Shown: piece by piece, positions 34,816 to 43,090 of the stretch | How positions within the stretch are numbered: the first letter of the stretch is position 1 | How the letters are laid out: each line of letters begins with the position of its first letter | NCBI GenBank assembly: GCA_964410325.1 | Contig: CAYPFN010000002.1 | Location: forward strand, 1 to 64,000 | Reading direction: 5' to 3' | Length of the DNA stretch: 64,000 bases | Source: CAAFZY01 sp964410325 | Lineage (GTDB): Bacteria; Pseudomonadota; Alphaproteobacteria; RF32; CAG-239 | Made by a program: the position numbers and the translations under genes | The notes under the pieces: generated by a model | The model's input: the letters and a program-made list of their open reading frames with translations, nothing else | What the model was told of the DNA's origin: nothing | Databases searched by the model: none

Positions 34816-35310
34816 ATGCAAATGGAGAGAATGGTGATTTTAGGCATAAGTATGGCGGTTATAGCGTTTGCTATTGATTTTTTAAGTAAATGGTGGGTTG
34901 CAGAGTTTTTTATGCAAAACGAAACTCCAAAGGTGTTGATGCCGTTTTTCAACTTGGTGGAAGCCTGGAATACGGGGGTCAGTTTTTCCTTATTTAATAA
35001 TGGCGGCATATGGGGAACTGTTCTTTTATCCGTTTTTGCTTTATTGGTGGTTGTTTTTCTGTTTTTCTGGCTGTATCACGAACCTTCGCACTTGGTACAG
35101 ACGGCATTGGGAATGATTATCGGCGGTGCGCTCGGCAATGTTGCCGATCGTGTTCGTTTTGGCGCTGTTTATGACTTTCTGGATTTTCACTATGCGGGAT
35201 GGCACTGGCCGGCGTTCAATGCTGCAGACAGCTTTATCTGCCTCGGTGTGTTTTTAATTATTGTCCATAGCTTTCTAAATCGTCAAAAACAGTCATTAAA
35301 GGAGATTTAA
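34816..35310 (+). CDS. lspA: Lipoprotein signal peptidase II
   Basis: 164 residues, four membrane helices. The catalytic Asp motifs are GGALGNVADRV near 100 and AFNAADSFI near 136. VEAWNTGVSFSLF corresponds to the usual NxGxAF motif, with Val-Ser in place of Ala-Ala. The enzyme cuts lipid-modified prolipoproteins in the inner membrane. It begins the block lspA - BamF-like - M16 - M16 - pgi - mutL. The lipoprotein just downstream is a likely substrate. Confidence 0.94.
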   Translation: MQMERMVILGISMAVIAFAIDFLSKWWVAEFFMQNETPKVLMPFFNLVEAWNTGVSFSLFNNGGIWGTVLLSVFALLVVVFLFFWLYHEPSHLVQTALGMIIGGALGNVADRVRFGAVYDFLDFHYAGWHWPAFNAADSFICLGVFLIIVHSFLNRQKQSLKEI

Positions 35311-35311
35311 A

Positions 35312-35476
35312 ATGAAGAAAATGTTAAGTTTGCTGCTGGCGTTATCCTTTGCTTTGGCAGCATGTGGTTTAACCAAAAAAGACTTAGGCTTAAACCGTGC
35401 GGTACCAGACGAAACTCAAGTGAAAATGCGTCAGCCACTTGATATGCCACCTGATTTTGATACGCTTCCGGAATAA
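35312..35476 (+). CDS. Small DUF3035/BamF-like outer-membrane lipoprotein
   Basis: 54 codons. The signal peptide has lipobox LAAC (ALAACG), followed by a short conserved stretch: NRAVPDETQVKMRQPL and then DMPPDFDTLPE. This matches the DUF3035 pattern PDEf.v..R.PL..PPDf.Lp shared by alphaproteobacterial lipoproteins; Caulobacter BamF, a BAM-complex subunit, carries a motif of this BamC-like kind. Members are often longer; here only the core survives. AAAGGAGA precedes the ATG and lspA ends two bases before it. A role in outer-membrane protein assembly is inferred. Confidence 0.8.
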   Translation: MKKMLSLLLALSFALAACGLTKKDLGLNRAVPDETQVKMRQPLDMPPDFDTLPE

Positions 35477-35514
35477 TAATAGATTTTTAAAGGCGTAAAA
35501 TCCTGAGGTAAAAG

Positions 35515-36858
35515 ATGAGGAAAACAGTATTTTTGATTGTTTTTGCTTTGTTGTTGTATGCGTGGAATGCGCCGGCAAAATTGCTTCCGATGGAAAAATT
35601 TACCTTAGACAATGGTTTGCAGGTGATTGTCGTTTCCAATCCCAAGGCGCCGATTGTTAAACAAATGGTATGGTATAAAGCAGGCAGTATTGATGAGCCG
35701 ATAGGCAAAGGCGGCGTGGCTCATCTGTTAGAGCATTTGATGTTTCGTGGCACAAAAAATGTGCCAGGGTCTTCTTTTAATGATATTATTGCCCAAAATG
35801 GCGGCGACAGCAATGCCTTTACCTCGACAGATTTTACCGTTTACCATGAATTTATGGATGTCAGTCGTTTGGAAGTTGCTCTAGCTTTAGAGGCCGATCG
35901 AATGGTTAATCTTGATTTTAGCGATGATGCCTTTAAGCAAGAACAAAAAATTGTTTTTCAGGAACGCCAGCAACGAATTGCTAATAATCCGTCGGCGCAG
36001 TTTGCTGAAGTTCTGAACCGGATTTTATGGCATGATTCGCCGTATGCCCGTCCAGTCACCGGTACTGAAGAAGAAATCATGAATTTACATCCGGATGATG
36101 TCCGCACCTTTTACCGCCGTTATTATTCTCCGGATAATGCCGTTTTGATTTTATCTGGAGATATTGATGTGCAAACTGCCAAATTTCTAGCAAAAAAATA
36201 TTTTGGCGGCATTAAAGCGACTTTTGCGCAGCCGAAATTTCCACATACCGAAGAGAGGCTGTCGCCAGGACATTATAAAATGTCATACCGCCTGGATATG
36301 TACCACCCTGAAATAAAAACGCCACGGGTTGTCCGCCGTTATCTTGTGCCGTCTTTAAAAGAAGATTCCCGTAAAGCTTATGCTTTAATGGTGTTTGCCG
36401 GATATCTCGGTGGCGGTGATAATTCCTATTTAAACCGCAAATTGGTGTTAAACGGTCAAATGGTGGCCGCCGGCGCATCGTATGATCCTTTATCGCGCGG
36501 CGCGGGAGTTTTTGCGCTTTCTGCTGTCCCGTCTGCCGGAAAAACACTGTCTGAAACCGAAGCCTTGTTGCAGGAAAGTCTTGAAAAAGTGCTGGCCGAA
36601 TTGCAAGAAATGGATATTGAAAAAGAAAAAAAGAAAATGCTCTCTGGCCTAGTGTATGTTCGGGATAATCCGGCTGATGCAGCCATGTTGGTCGGAGAAA
36701 TGGCTTCTTTAGGTTTCATGCTTGAAGAGATTGATGGTTATGAGGAAAGCCTTAAAAAAGTAACGCTTTCTGATATCAAAGAGGCGGTTTCGGACATGCT
36801 TTCTTCGGCAAGCATGATTACAGGATATCTGTTGCCGGCCACCAAGGAGGAAAAATAA
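35515..36858 (+). CDS. M16 zinc peptidase, catalytic subunit
   Basis: 447 residues with an N-terminal signal peptide (KTVFLIVFALLLYAWNAPA), so periplasmic. The inverted zinc motif HLLEH (HxxEH) lies in GGVAHLLEHLMFRGT near 73, with the downstream Glu in ALALEADRM. It belongs to the PqqL/processing-peptidase-like M16 family. The neighbouring gene encodes a homologue without the zinc site, so the two probably form a heterodimer as in mitochondrial processing peptidase. It starts 38 bases after the BamF-like gene. Confidence 0.92.
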   Translation: MRKTVFLIVFALLLYAWNAPAKLLPMEKFTLDNGLQVIVVSNPKAPIVKQMVWYKAGSIDEPIGKGGVAHLLEHLMFRGTKNVPGSSFNDIIAQNGGDSNAFTSTDFTVYHEFMDVSRLEVALALEADRMVNLDFSDDAFKQEQKIVFQERQQRIANNPSAQFAEVLNRILWHDSPYARPVTGTEEEIMNLHPDDVRTFYRRYYSPDNAVLILSGDIDVQTAKFLAKKYFGGIKATFAQPKFPHTEERLSPGHYKMSYRLDMYHPEIKTPRVVRRYLVPSLKEDSRKAYALMVFAGYLGGGDNSYLNRKLVLNGQMVAAGASYDPLSRGAGVFALSAVPSAGKTLSETEALLQESLEKVLAELQEMDIEKEKKKMLSGLVYVRDNPADAAMLVGEMASLGFMLEEIDGYEESLKKVTLSDIKEAVSDMLSSASMITGYLLPATKEEK

Positions 36859-38274
36859 ATGCACCATCATTACCGCCGTCGCAAATTTTTAACCGCCGTG
36901 CTTGATTTTTTAATTGTCGGCATTTTTGCTTATGCCGTTTGGATGGGATATGCTTATTATAACCATACAGGTCTGGATATTGAAAAAATTAATGCCGAAT
37001 CTGTTTTAAAAGAAAAAAAGTTTGATAAAATGCCGGTTGAAATTGTCAGTTCTTCAGGCATAAAAGCCTGGCTGATAGAAGATCACACTGTGCCGATTGT
37101 TGCTATGAGCTTTATTTTTGAACGCGCTGGCCGCGCTTATGATGCAAAAAACCAAAACGGACGGGCAGGTATTGCCGCCAACATGCTTGTGTATGGCGCT
37201 GGTTCGTTTACCCGGCAACAATTTCAGGAAATTCTAGAGCTAAACGGTATTCAATTGTCGTTTTCTGCGGGTCTTGAAGATTTTTCTGGCGCTTTAGTCA
37301 CTCCGTCCGCAAACCAGCAGACAGCTTTCAGCCTGCTACGTAATGCTTTGACGGCGCCGCATTTTTCCGCCACGGATTTAAAAGTAGAAAAATTGCAAAA
37401 TATTGAAGCTTTAAAAATGCAAAAAGAACATCCGGGTTCTGTTTTAAGCCTCGAATTTGCCGAAGAGCTTTTCGGCAGCATGCATCCATACAGCCGCAAT
37501 CCGCTTGGCGATGAACAAAGCATAGAAAATTTAACGCCGAAAGATTTGCATTCCTGGCTTAAAAATTCCATAGCAAGGGATAATTTAATTATTGGTATAG
37601 CCGGCGATATTCTGCCGGAAGAAGTCGCCACCGTTCTGGAAACGGTTTTTGCTGGCCTGCCAGAACGCAACACCAATCGCGAACTCACTGCGCCAGATAT
37701 GAATCTTAAGCCACATGTCAGACAGATTGAACATGATACGGCGCAAGTTATCAGCAGTTTTGCGGCCGCTGGAACGCAACGTACGGCACCGGATTTTTAT
37801 CCGTTGTATATTGCAAATTATATTTTCGGCGGTTCGGGATTAACTTCACGCTTGTCGCTTAAAGCTCGTGAAAGAGAAGGTCTGACTTACGGGGTTTATA
37901 CATATTTATCAACGGATGAAAAAACGCCACTGATTTTAGGGCAGTTTTCCTCAACGCCAGAAAATTATTCAGCAATGAACAGAATTATTGCCGAAGAATG
38001 GCAAAATTTTGCTTACAACGGTGCTGAGCAGAAAGAATTATCTGCCGCCAAAAACTATTTGCTGGCTTCTTATAACTTGCGTTTTGATTCCGTCGGCGGT
38101 TTGGCAGATATGCTTGTTGCTATGCAAAAATATCAATTGGGGTTGGACTTTTTACAAAAAAGAAACAGTTATGTCGAAGCAGTAACTTTAGATGATGTCA
38201 ATCGGGCAGCTGCTAAATATTTTTCCGTATTGCCAATAGAAGTGTTTATCGGTAACATCAATTATAAGGAGTAA
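36859..38274 (+). CDS. M16 peptidase-like protein, non-catalytic partner
   Basis: 471 residues, membrane-anchored by an N-terminal helix (FLTAVLDFLIVGIFAYAVWM). The M16 fold is recognisable from the start (WLIEDHTVPIVAMSFIFERAGRAYD) and the C-terminal GGSGLTSRLSLKAREREGLTYGV motif, but the HxxEH position reads GRAGIAANML with no zinc ligands. Such inactive partners complete the substrate chamber of the active subunit. ATG follows the stop of the catalytic gene immediately, so they are translationally coupled. Confidence 0.9.
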   Translation: MHHHYRRRKFLTAVLDFLIVGIFAYAVWMGYAYYNHTGLDIEKINAESVLKEKKFDKMPVEIVSSSGIKAWLIEDHTVPIVAMSFIFERAGRAYDAKNQNGRAGIAANMLVYGAGSFTRQQFQEILELNGIQLSFSAGLEDFSGALVTPSANQQTAFSLLRNALTAPHFSATDLKVEKLQNIEALKMQKEHPGSVLSLEFAEELFGSMHPYSRNPLGDEQSIENLTPKDLHSWLKNSIARDNLIIGIAGDILPEEVATVLETVFAGLPERNTNRELTAPDMNLKPHVRQIEHDTAQVISSFAAAGTQRTAPDFYPLYIANYIFGGSGLTSRLSLKAREREGLTYGVYTYLSTDEKTPLILGQFSSTPENYSAMNRIIAEEWQNFAYNGAEQKELSAAKNYLLASYNLRFDSVGGLADMLVAMQKYQLGLDFLQKRNSYVEAVTLDDVNRAAAKYFSVLPIEVFIGNINYKE

Positions 38275-38277
38275 AAA

Positions 38278-39930
38278 ATGTTCGGACTGAATAAAAATAA
38301 ACAAAAAAGCAAAGCATGGAGAAAGTTAGAAAACGAATACAAACGTTTTAAAAAAATCGAAATGCGCGATTTGTTTTCTGCCGATGATAAACGGGCGGAA
38401 AAACATACCTTGCGGCTGCATGATTTGATACTTGATTATTCCAAAAACCGTTTTGACGATAAAGTGTTGGCAGGTTTGTTTTCTTTAGCATATGAGCGCC
38501 AGATACCAGAAAAAATAAAAACCATGTTTGCCGGTCAGAAAATTAACAATACCGAAAAACGGGCGGTGTTGCACACTGCTCTGCGCAATCGGAGTGGCAG
38601 TGAAGTTTTATGCGATGGCAGGGATGTGATGCCGCAAATTAATGAAGTTTTGGCTAAAATGAAAAACTTCTCTGAAGCTGTTCGTTACGGCACATTTAAA
38701 GGTCATACCGGTAAAAAGCTGACAAACATCGTCAATATCGGCATCGGCGGCTCGGATTTGGGGCCGGTTATGGTTTGTGAAGCCCTGCGCAAATATTGGG
38801 CAAAAGACATTAACTGTTATTTTATTTCCAATATTGACGGCACGGCCTGTGCCGAAGTCTTGAACAAACTCGATCCAGAAACAACATTGTTTATTGTCGC
38901 TTCCAAAACTTTTACAACGATTGAAACCTTAACCAATGCCAGAACTTGTCGCAAATGGTTGGTTAACGCATTGGGCGAACATGCAGTAGATAAGCATTTT
39001 GTCGCGCTTTCCACCAATCGGGAAGAGGTTGTTAAATTCGGCATTAATCCGGAAAACATGTTCGAATTCTGGAATTTTGTCGGCGGACGCTACTCATTGT
39101 GGTCGGCTATTGGTTTAATTATCAGCATTGCCGTCGGTTTTGAAAATTTTGAAAAGCTGTTAGAAGGCGCCTTTGCCATGGATGAACATTTCCGCACCGC
39201 GCCGCTGGAAGAAAACATGCCGGTGATTATGGCACTTTTGGGCATCTGGTATAATAATTTCTTTAATATTCACCGTTATGCAGTTGTTCCTTATGACCAA
39301 TACCTGCAATATCTGCCAGCATACCTACAGCAGCTTGATATGGAAAGCAACGGGAAATCGGTGGACAGAGACAATAATTTTGTTAAATATGCGACCGGTC
39401 CGGTTTTGTTCGGCGGGGCAGGAACCAATGTCCAACATTCGTTTTTCCAGCTTCTCCACCAGGGAACGGAAATAGTTCCGGTGGATTTTATCATACCGGC
39501 CATATCACATAATGAAATCGGCAATCATCATCACATCTTACTTTCCAATGTTTTGGCACAGGGTGAAGCTTTAATGAGAGGAAAGACCGTTGCTGAAGTG
39601 GCTGAGGAGTTATGTAAGGCTGGAAAAAGCAAGACAGAGACTGATGCTTTGAAAAAATACCGAAGTTTTTCCGGTAACCGCCCATCCAACACGTTGTTAT
39701 GTAAAAAAATTGATGCCTTTACGCTGGGTATGCTGATTGCCTTATATGAACACAAAATTTTTGTTCAGGGTATGATCTGGAACATCAATTCGTTTGATCA
39801 AATGGGCGTCGAACTGGGAAAACAGCTAGCTTTGAACATTTTACCCGAACTGGAAGGGACGGTTTTGGAGCTTGACCATGATTCTTCAACCCTGTCCTTA
39901 ATTAAAGCGGTTAAAAAATTCCGCAAGTAA
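38278..39930 (+). CDS. pgi: Glucose-6-phosphate isomerase
   Basis: 550 residues, two SIS domains. Motifs are NIGIGGSDLGPVM near 155, VASKTFTTIETLTNA, GGRYSLWSAIGL, the catalytic Glu region in QLDMESNGKSV, GTNVQHSFFQLLHQGT and the C-terminal Lys motif NSFDQMGVELGK. It interconverts glucose-6-phosphate and fructose-6-phosphate in glycolysis and sugar-nucleotide supply. It starts three bases after the M16 partner. Confidence 0.97.
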   Translation: MFGLNKNKQKSKAWRKLENEYKRFKKIEMRDLFSADDKRAEKHTLRLHDLILDYSKNRFDDKVLAGLFSLAYERQIPEKIKTMFAGQKINNTEKRAVLHTALRNRSGSEVLCDGRDVMPQINEVLAKMKNFSEAVRYGTFKGHTGKKLTNIVNIGIGGSDLGPVMVCEALRKYWAKDINCYFISNIDGTACAEVLNKLDPETTLFIVASKTFTTIETLTNARTCRKWLVNALGEHAVDKHFVALSTNREEVVKFGINPENMFEFWNFVGGRYSLWSAIGLIISIAVGFENFEKLLEGAFAMDEHFRTAPLEENMPVIMALLGIWYNNFFNIHRYAVVPYDQYLQYLPAYLQQLDMESNGKSVDRDNNFVKYATGPVLFGGAGTNVQHSFFQLLHQGTEIVPVDFIIPAISHNEIGNHHHILLSNVLAQGEALMRGKTVAEVAEELCKAGKSKTETDALKKYRSFSGNRPSNTLLCKKIDAFTLGMLIALYEHKIFVQGMIWNINSFDQMGVELGKQLALNILPELEGTVLELDHDSSTLSLIKAVKKFRK

Positions 39931-39953
39931 TCTATGAAAGAGGACTTCAGGTT

Positions 39954-41828
39954 ATGACAATCCGCATTTTGCCTGATAATCTAATAAACCAGATTGCCGC
40001 CGGAGAGGTTATCGAGCGCCCGGCTTCGGTCGTGAAAGAGTTGGTGGAAAACGCCATTGATGCCGGTGCTGAAAGCATTGAAATAAATCTGGTTGGTGGC
40101 GGCAAAACTTTAATTTCCGTCGCAGATGATGGAAAAGGCATGATAAAGGATGAATTAAATCTGGCTGTTGAACGTCATGCCACTTCTAAATTACCCGATG
40201 ATGATTTGTTTAATATCAAATACTTAGGTTTTAGAGGGGAAGCTCTTCCTTCCATTGCTGCCGTATCGCGGATGTCGATAACTACCCGAGCCCAAAATTC
40301 AGAAAATGCCTGGAAACTGGAAATAAACGGCGGACATAAATCGGGAATCATGCCAGCGGCGCTTTCAAAAGGGACCCGTATTGAAGTTCATGATTTGTTT
40401 TACGCCACGCCAGCGCGTTTAAAATTTTTAAAAGCCGATAGTTCGGAAGCGGCGCAGTGCATTGACATTGTCAACCGCATAGCCATGGCCAACCCACATG
40501 TTTCATTTTATCTGACAAGCGACGATCGCAAACGCATAAGTTTAAATGCCTGTCAAGGTGAGTTGTTTGACGCTAGATTAAAACGCTTAAGCGCGGTTAT
40601 GGGCAAAGAATTTGCCGAAAATTCGATTCTGATTGATGCTTCCCGCGAACATATCCGCATCAGTGGCTATGCAAGTCTTCCGACTTTAAACAAAGCCAAT
40701 TCTCTGTCACAGTATTTGTTTGTCAACAGCCGACCGGTGCGCGATAAATTGTTGCTGGGTGCGATTAAAGGCGCATATCAGGATGTTCTGGCATCAAACC
40801 GTTATCCGCTGTGCGCTTTGTTTATTGATATTGATCCGGCATATGTTGATGTTAACGTTCATCCGACTAAAGCCGAAGTTCGTTTTTATGATGGAAACAG
40901 CGTGCGAGGGCTACTGATCGGATCAATTCGACATGGTTTGTCATTAGGCGATAAGGCTGTAGCCAACACACTGGACTTATCGGCTTTTGTTCATGATAAC
41001 ATCCCGGATTTTGCCACATTGCAGACAATACCGCCAGCGGAATTGCCCCGTCAGACAATGGTGCTGTCCGAAAATGTTGATGAAATGAAAATGCCCAACC
41101 CTGTTCATCCGTCGCAGGCAATGTTGTCGCCGTTTTCGGCTTCGCGCCGGTATCACGATGTACTACCTGAACTTGAGCGTCTCTATTCGATTGAAACCGA
41201 AGAAAATAATGCAAAGGTTTCTATCGTGCCACCAGTTGATGAAATTGGTCCGCTCGGCTTGGCAAAAGCTCAGTTTCACGATACCTATATTATTTCGCAG
41301 ACTTTAGACAGCATTATCATTATTGATCAGCACGCGGCCCATGAACGGATTGTTATGGAAAAACTCAAAGCCTCATTGGTGGCCAATCATAAAGTGGTCA
41401 CCCAACTGCTGTTGATTCCCGAAATTATTGATTTAAGCTATGCTGAAAAAGAACACATCCTTTCCCAAACGGAAAATTTGACCAAATTAGGTTTAGCTAT
41501 AGAAGAGTTTGGTCCAGCGGCGGTTATTGTTCGCGAAATTCCGGCGCTTATTTCGGGGGCGGATATCCGCCAGCTGATTATGGATTTAGCAGCCGAAATT
41601 GCCGAATGGGGCGGGGAATTTTCCTTAACTGATAAACTACATCACATTTGCGCAACCATCGCCTGCCACGGTTCGGTGCGCGCTGGCCGGCGTTTGAACA
41701 TAGAGGAGATGAACCGCTTGCTGCGCGATATGGAAAAAACTGATCATTCCGGTCAATGCAACCACGGCCGGCCGACTTATGTTGAATTAAAACTAAGCGA
41801 TATTGAAAAATTGTTTGCTCGCCGTTAG
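39954..41828 (+). CDS. mutL: DNA mismatch repair protein MutL
   Basis: 624 residues. The GHKL ATPase N-terminus shows IAAGEVIERPASVVKELVENAIDAG (motif I, catalytic Glu), DDGKGM, RHATSKL and GFRGEAL. The C-terminal dimerisation domain starts near 430 (QFHDTYIISQTLDSIIIIDQ HAAHER). The endonuclease motif DQHA..E..E-like core reads DQHAAHERIVMEKL; whether the metal site is complete needs a structural alignment. CHGSVRAGRR and the GRPTYVEL end are typical. It works with MutS. It is last in the lspA-mutL gene run. Confidence 0.96.
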   Translation: MTIRILPDNLINQIAAGEVIERPASVVKELVENAIDAGAESIEINLVGGGKTLISVADDGKGMIKDELNLAVERHATSKLPDDDLFNIKYLGFRGEALPSIAAVSRMSITTRAQNSENAWKLEINGGHKSGIMPAALSKGTRIEVHDLFYATPARLKFLKADSSEAAQCIDIVNRIAMANPHVSFYLTSDDRKRISLNACQGELFDARLKRLSAVMGKEFAENSILIDASREHIRISGYASLPTLNKANSLSQYLFVNSRPVRDKLLLGAIKGAYQDVLASNRYPLCALFIDIDPAYVDVNVHPTKAEVRFYDGNSVRGLLIGSIRHGLSLGDKAVANTLDLSAFVHDNIPDFATLQTIPPAELPRQTMVLSENVDEMKMPNPVHPSQAMLSPFSASRRYHDVLPELERLYSIETEENNAKVSIVPPVDEIGPLGLAKAQFHDTYIISQTLDSIIIIDQHAAHERIVMEKLKASLVANHKVVTQLLLIPEIIDLSYAEKEHILSQTENLTKLGLAIEEFGPAAVIVREIPALISGADIRQLIMDLAAEIAEWGGEFSLTDKLHHICATIACHGSVRAGRRLNIEEMNRLLRDMEKTDHSGQCNHGRPTYVELKLSDIEKLFARR

Positions 41829-41877
41829 CTTGCCTTGAAATGCTTTTAATCAAGATTATCTAACTCTAGTCGGTGAA

Positions 41878-41997
41878 ATGGGCGAAGATGTCGCCCAAAG
41901 CGCAAAGCAAATTATTAAAGACGGCTATGATGCAACCAAAGATACAGTAGAAGCCGGTTATTGGGCAACAAAAGAACAGGTGGAACAGCGCGGATGA
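41878..41997 (+). pseudogene. Fragment with amphipathic helical repeats
   Basis: A 39-codon frame (MGEDVAQSAKQIIKDGYDAT, KDTVEAGYWATKEQVEQRG). The regular spacing of A, K, D and T resembles the 11-residue helical repeats of LEA or apolipoprotein-like stress proteins. There is no ribosome site and the frame is open a little upstream (DYLTLVGE) without a start, so it is probably the remains of a longer gene. Confidence 0.3.
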
Positions 41998-42106
41998 CAA
42001 GGAACCTTTGCCGCAGCTGGAATAAATATCAGGTACGACGGTGGAAACAGATAAAGTAGGGGACAGGCTTAATGAAAATTAAAAAAATGCCTCACAACTG
42101 GAAGTT

Positions 42107-42346
42107 TTGTTTTTAGAAAAATCATCATTTTGCTTTACAAACATTTTTCTTAAGCTATACAGCCCGATACGGTTGATTAATCCGCAAAGTTCGGAAGGTG
42201 CGAAAGAAAAGGATAATCCGTTAAAAAACACGGAAACGCTGGAATTAATTCGTAATTATTATCGAATAAATAACTGCAAGCTGGCGCAAGATATTTTTAA
42301 TTTGGTGCGTGACATAAGCATAAACAACGGCTCGCTGCCTTCATAA
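42107..42346 (+). pseudogene. Possible C-terminal remnant of an XRE-type regulator
   Basis: 79 codons from a TTG without ribosome site. The tail ETLELIRNYYRINNCKLAQD followed by IFNLVRDIS resembles the C-terminal tag (TLELvraYyrI.d...R..if.Lv..l) of HTH repressors common in alphaproteobacteria. The DNA-binding part is absent. The preceding bases carry no open frame in phase. Confidence 0.35.
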
Positions 42347-42390
42347 TTGTTTTTTTTATATATTTAGTGACAACAGCGGCGCTTTTAAAC

Positions 42391-42849
42391 TTAGTCTTGA
42401 GCGGTATCTTTTTTGTTTTGGTCATCGGTTGTGTTATCGGTAGCTTTTTTAATAACGACTGCTGACTTTTTCAATTTCAGCCATTTGTTCTGAATTTCCT
42501 GCCAAAAACTCAGTTTTTCTTCACAGGTTTTTGAGGCTTCATTCCACACGCCGCCGCTCTCTTCACAGTTTATGCGATCCATGTTAACATAACGGTAGTA
42601 AGCGTATGCGCCACAGCCGATAATCGCCAGAAAAAGAATTATTTTAATAAAGTTTTTCAGAAAAAACCATACGCCCCAGACAAAAACAACGGCAAGCATA
42701 ATGGTTTTATTTAAAAACGCATCTTTTTCCAAAACAAAAGCCAAAAATCCAAAGTAAACGAGCAGAACGCCAGCTAACACATTAATTGGCGACCGCAAAC
42801 AGGTGCGCCATATTTTTTGTCCGAAATTTGTTTTATTTCCTTCGCCCAT
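42391..42849 (-). CDS. Small membrane protein, unknown function
   Basis: 152 residues. Two or three membrane helices lie at about 20-88 (INVLAGVLLVYFGFLAFVL, NKTIMLAVVFVWGVWFFL, NFIKIILFLAIIGCGAYAYY). A short soluble part carries the cysteine pair CEESGGVWNEASKTCEE, a motif often seen in small disulfide loops, followed by a helix and a charged, disordered tail. The ribosome site GGGAGAT supports the start. No family was recognised. It is divergent from gyrA. Confidence 0.7.
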   Translation of the reverse strand: MGEGNKTNFGQKIWRTCLRSPINVLAGVLLVYFGFLAFVLEKDAFLNKTIMLAVVFVWGVWFFLKNFIKIILFLAIIGCGAYAYYRYVNMDRINCEESGGVWNEASKTCEEKLSFWQEIQNKWLKLKKSAVVIKKATDNTTDDQNKKDTAQD

Positions 42850-43090
42850 TTTTATCTCCCAGTATATGCTTTAACATATTTTTATAAGGAAACAAACAAA
42901 AAAAAACAAAACATTTGTTTTGTTTGTTAACTTTTAAAAGTCAAAATCAATTTTAAGGTACTTTTTTTGCCCGTAGAGAAAAAACAAGGTCAAAGTTTGG
43001 GTATAAATCTTAAAAAAAACTTTTGCCGAAAAAGGGTTTTTGCTATATTTGCTTAAAATTAAACATATCATAAAATATAAGGAAAAGTCT

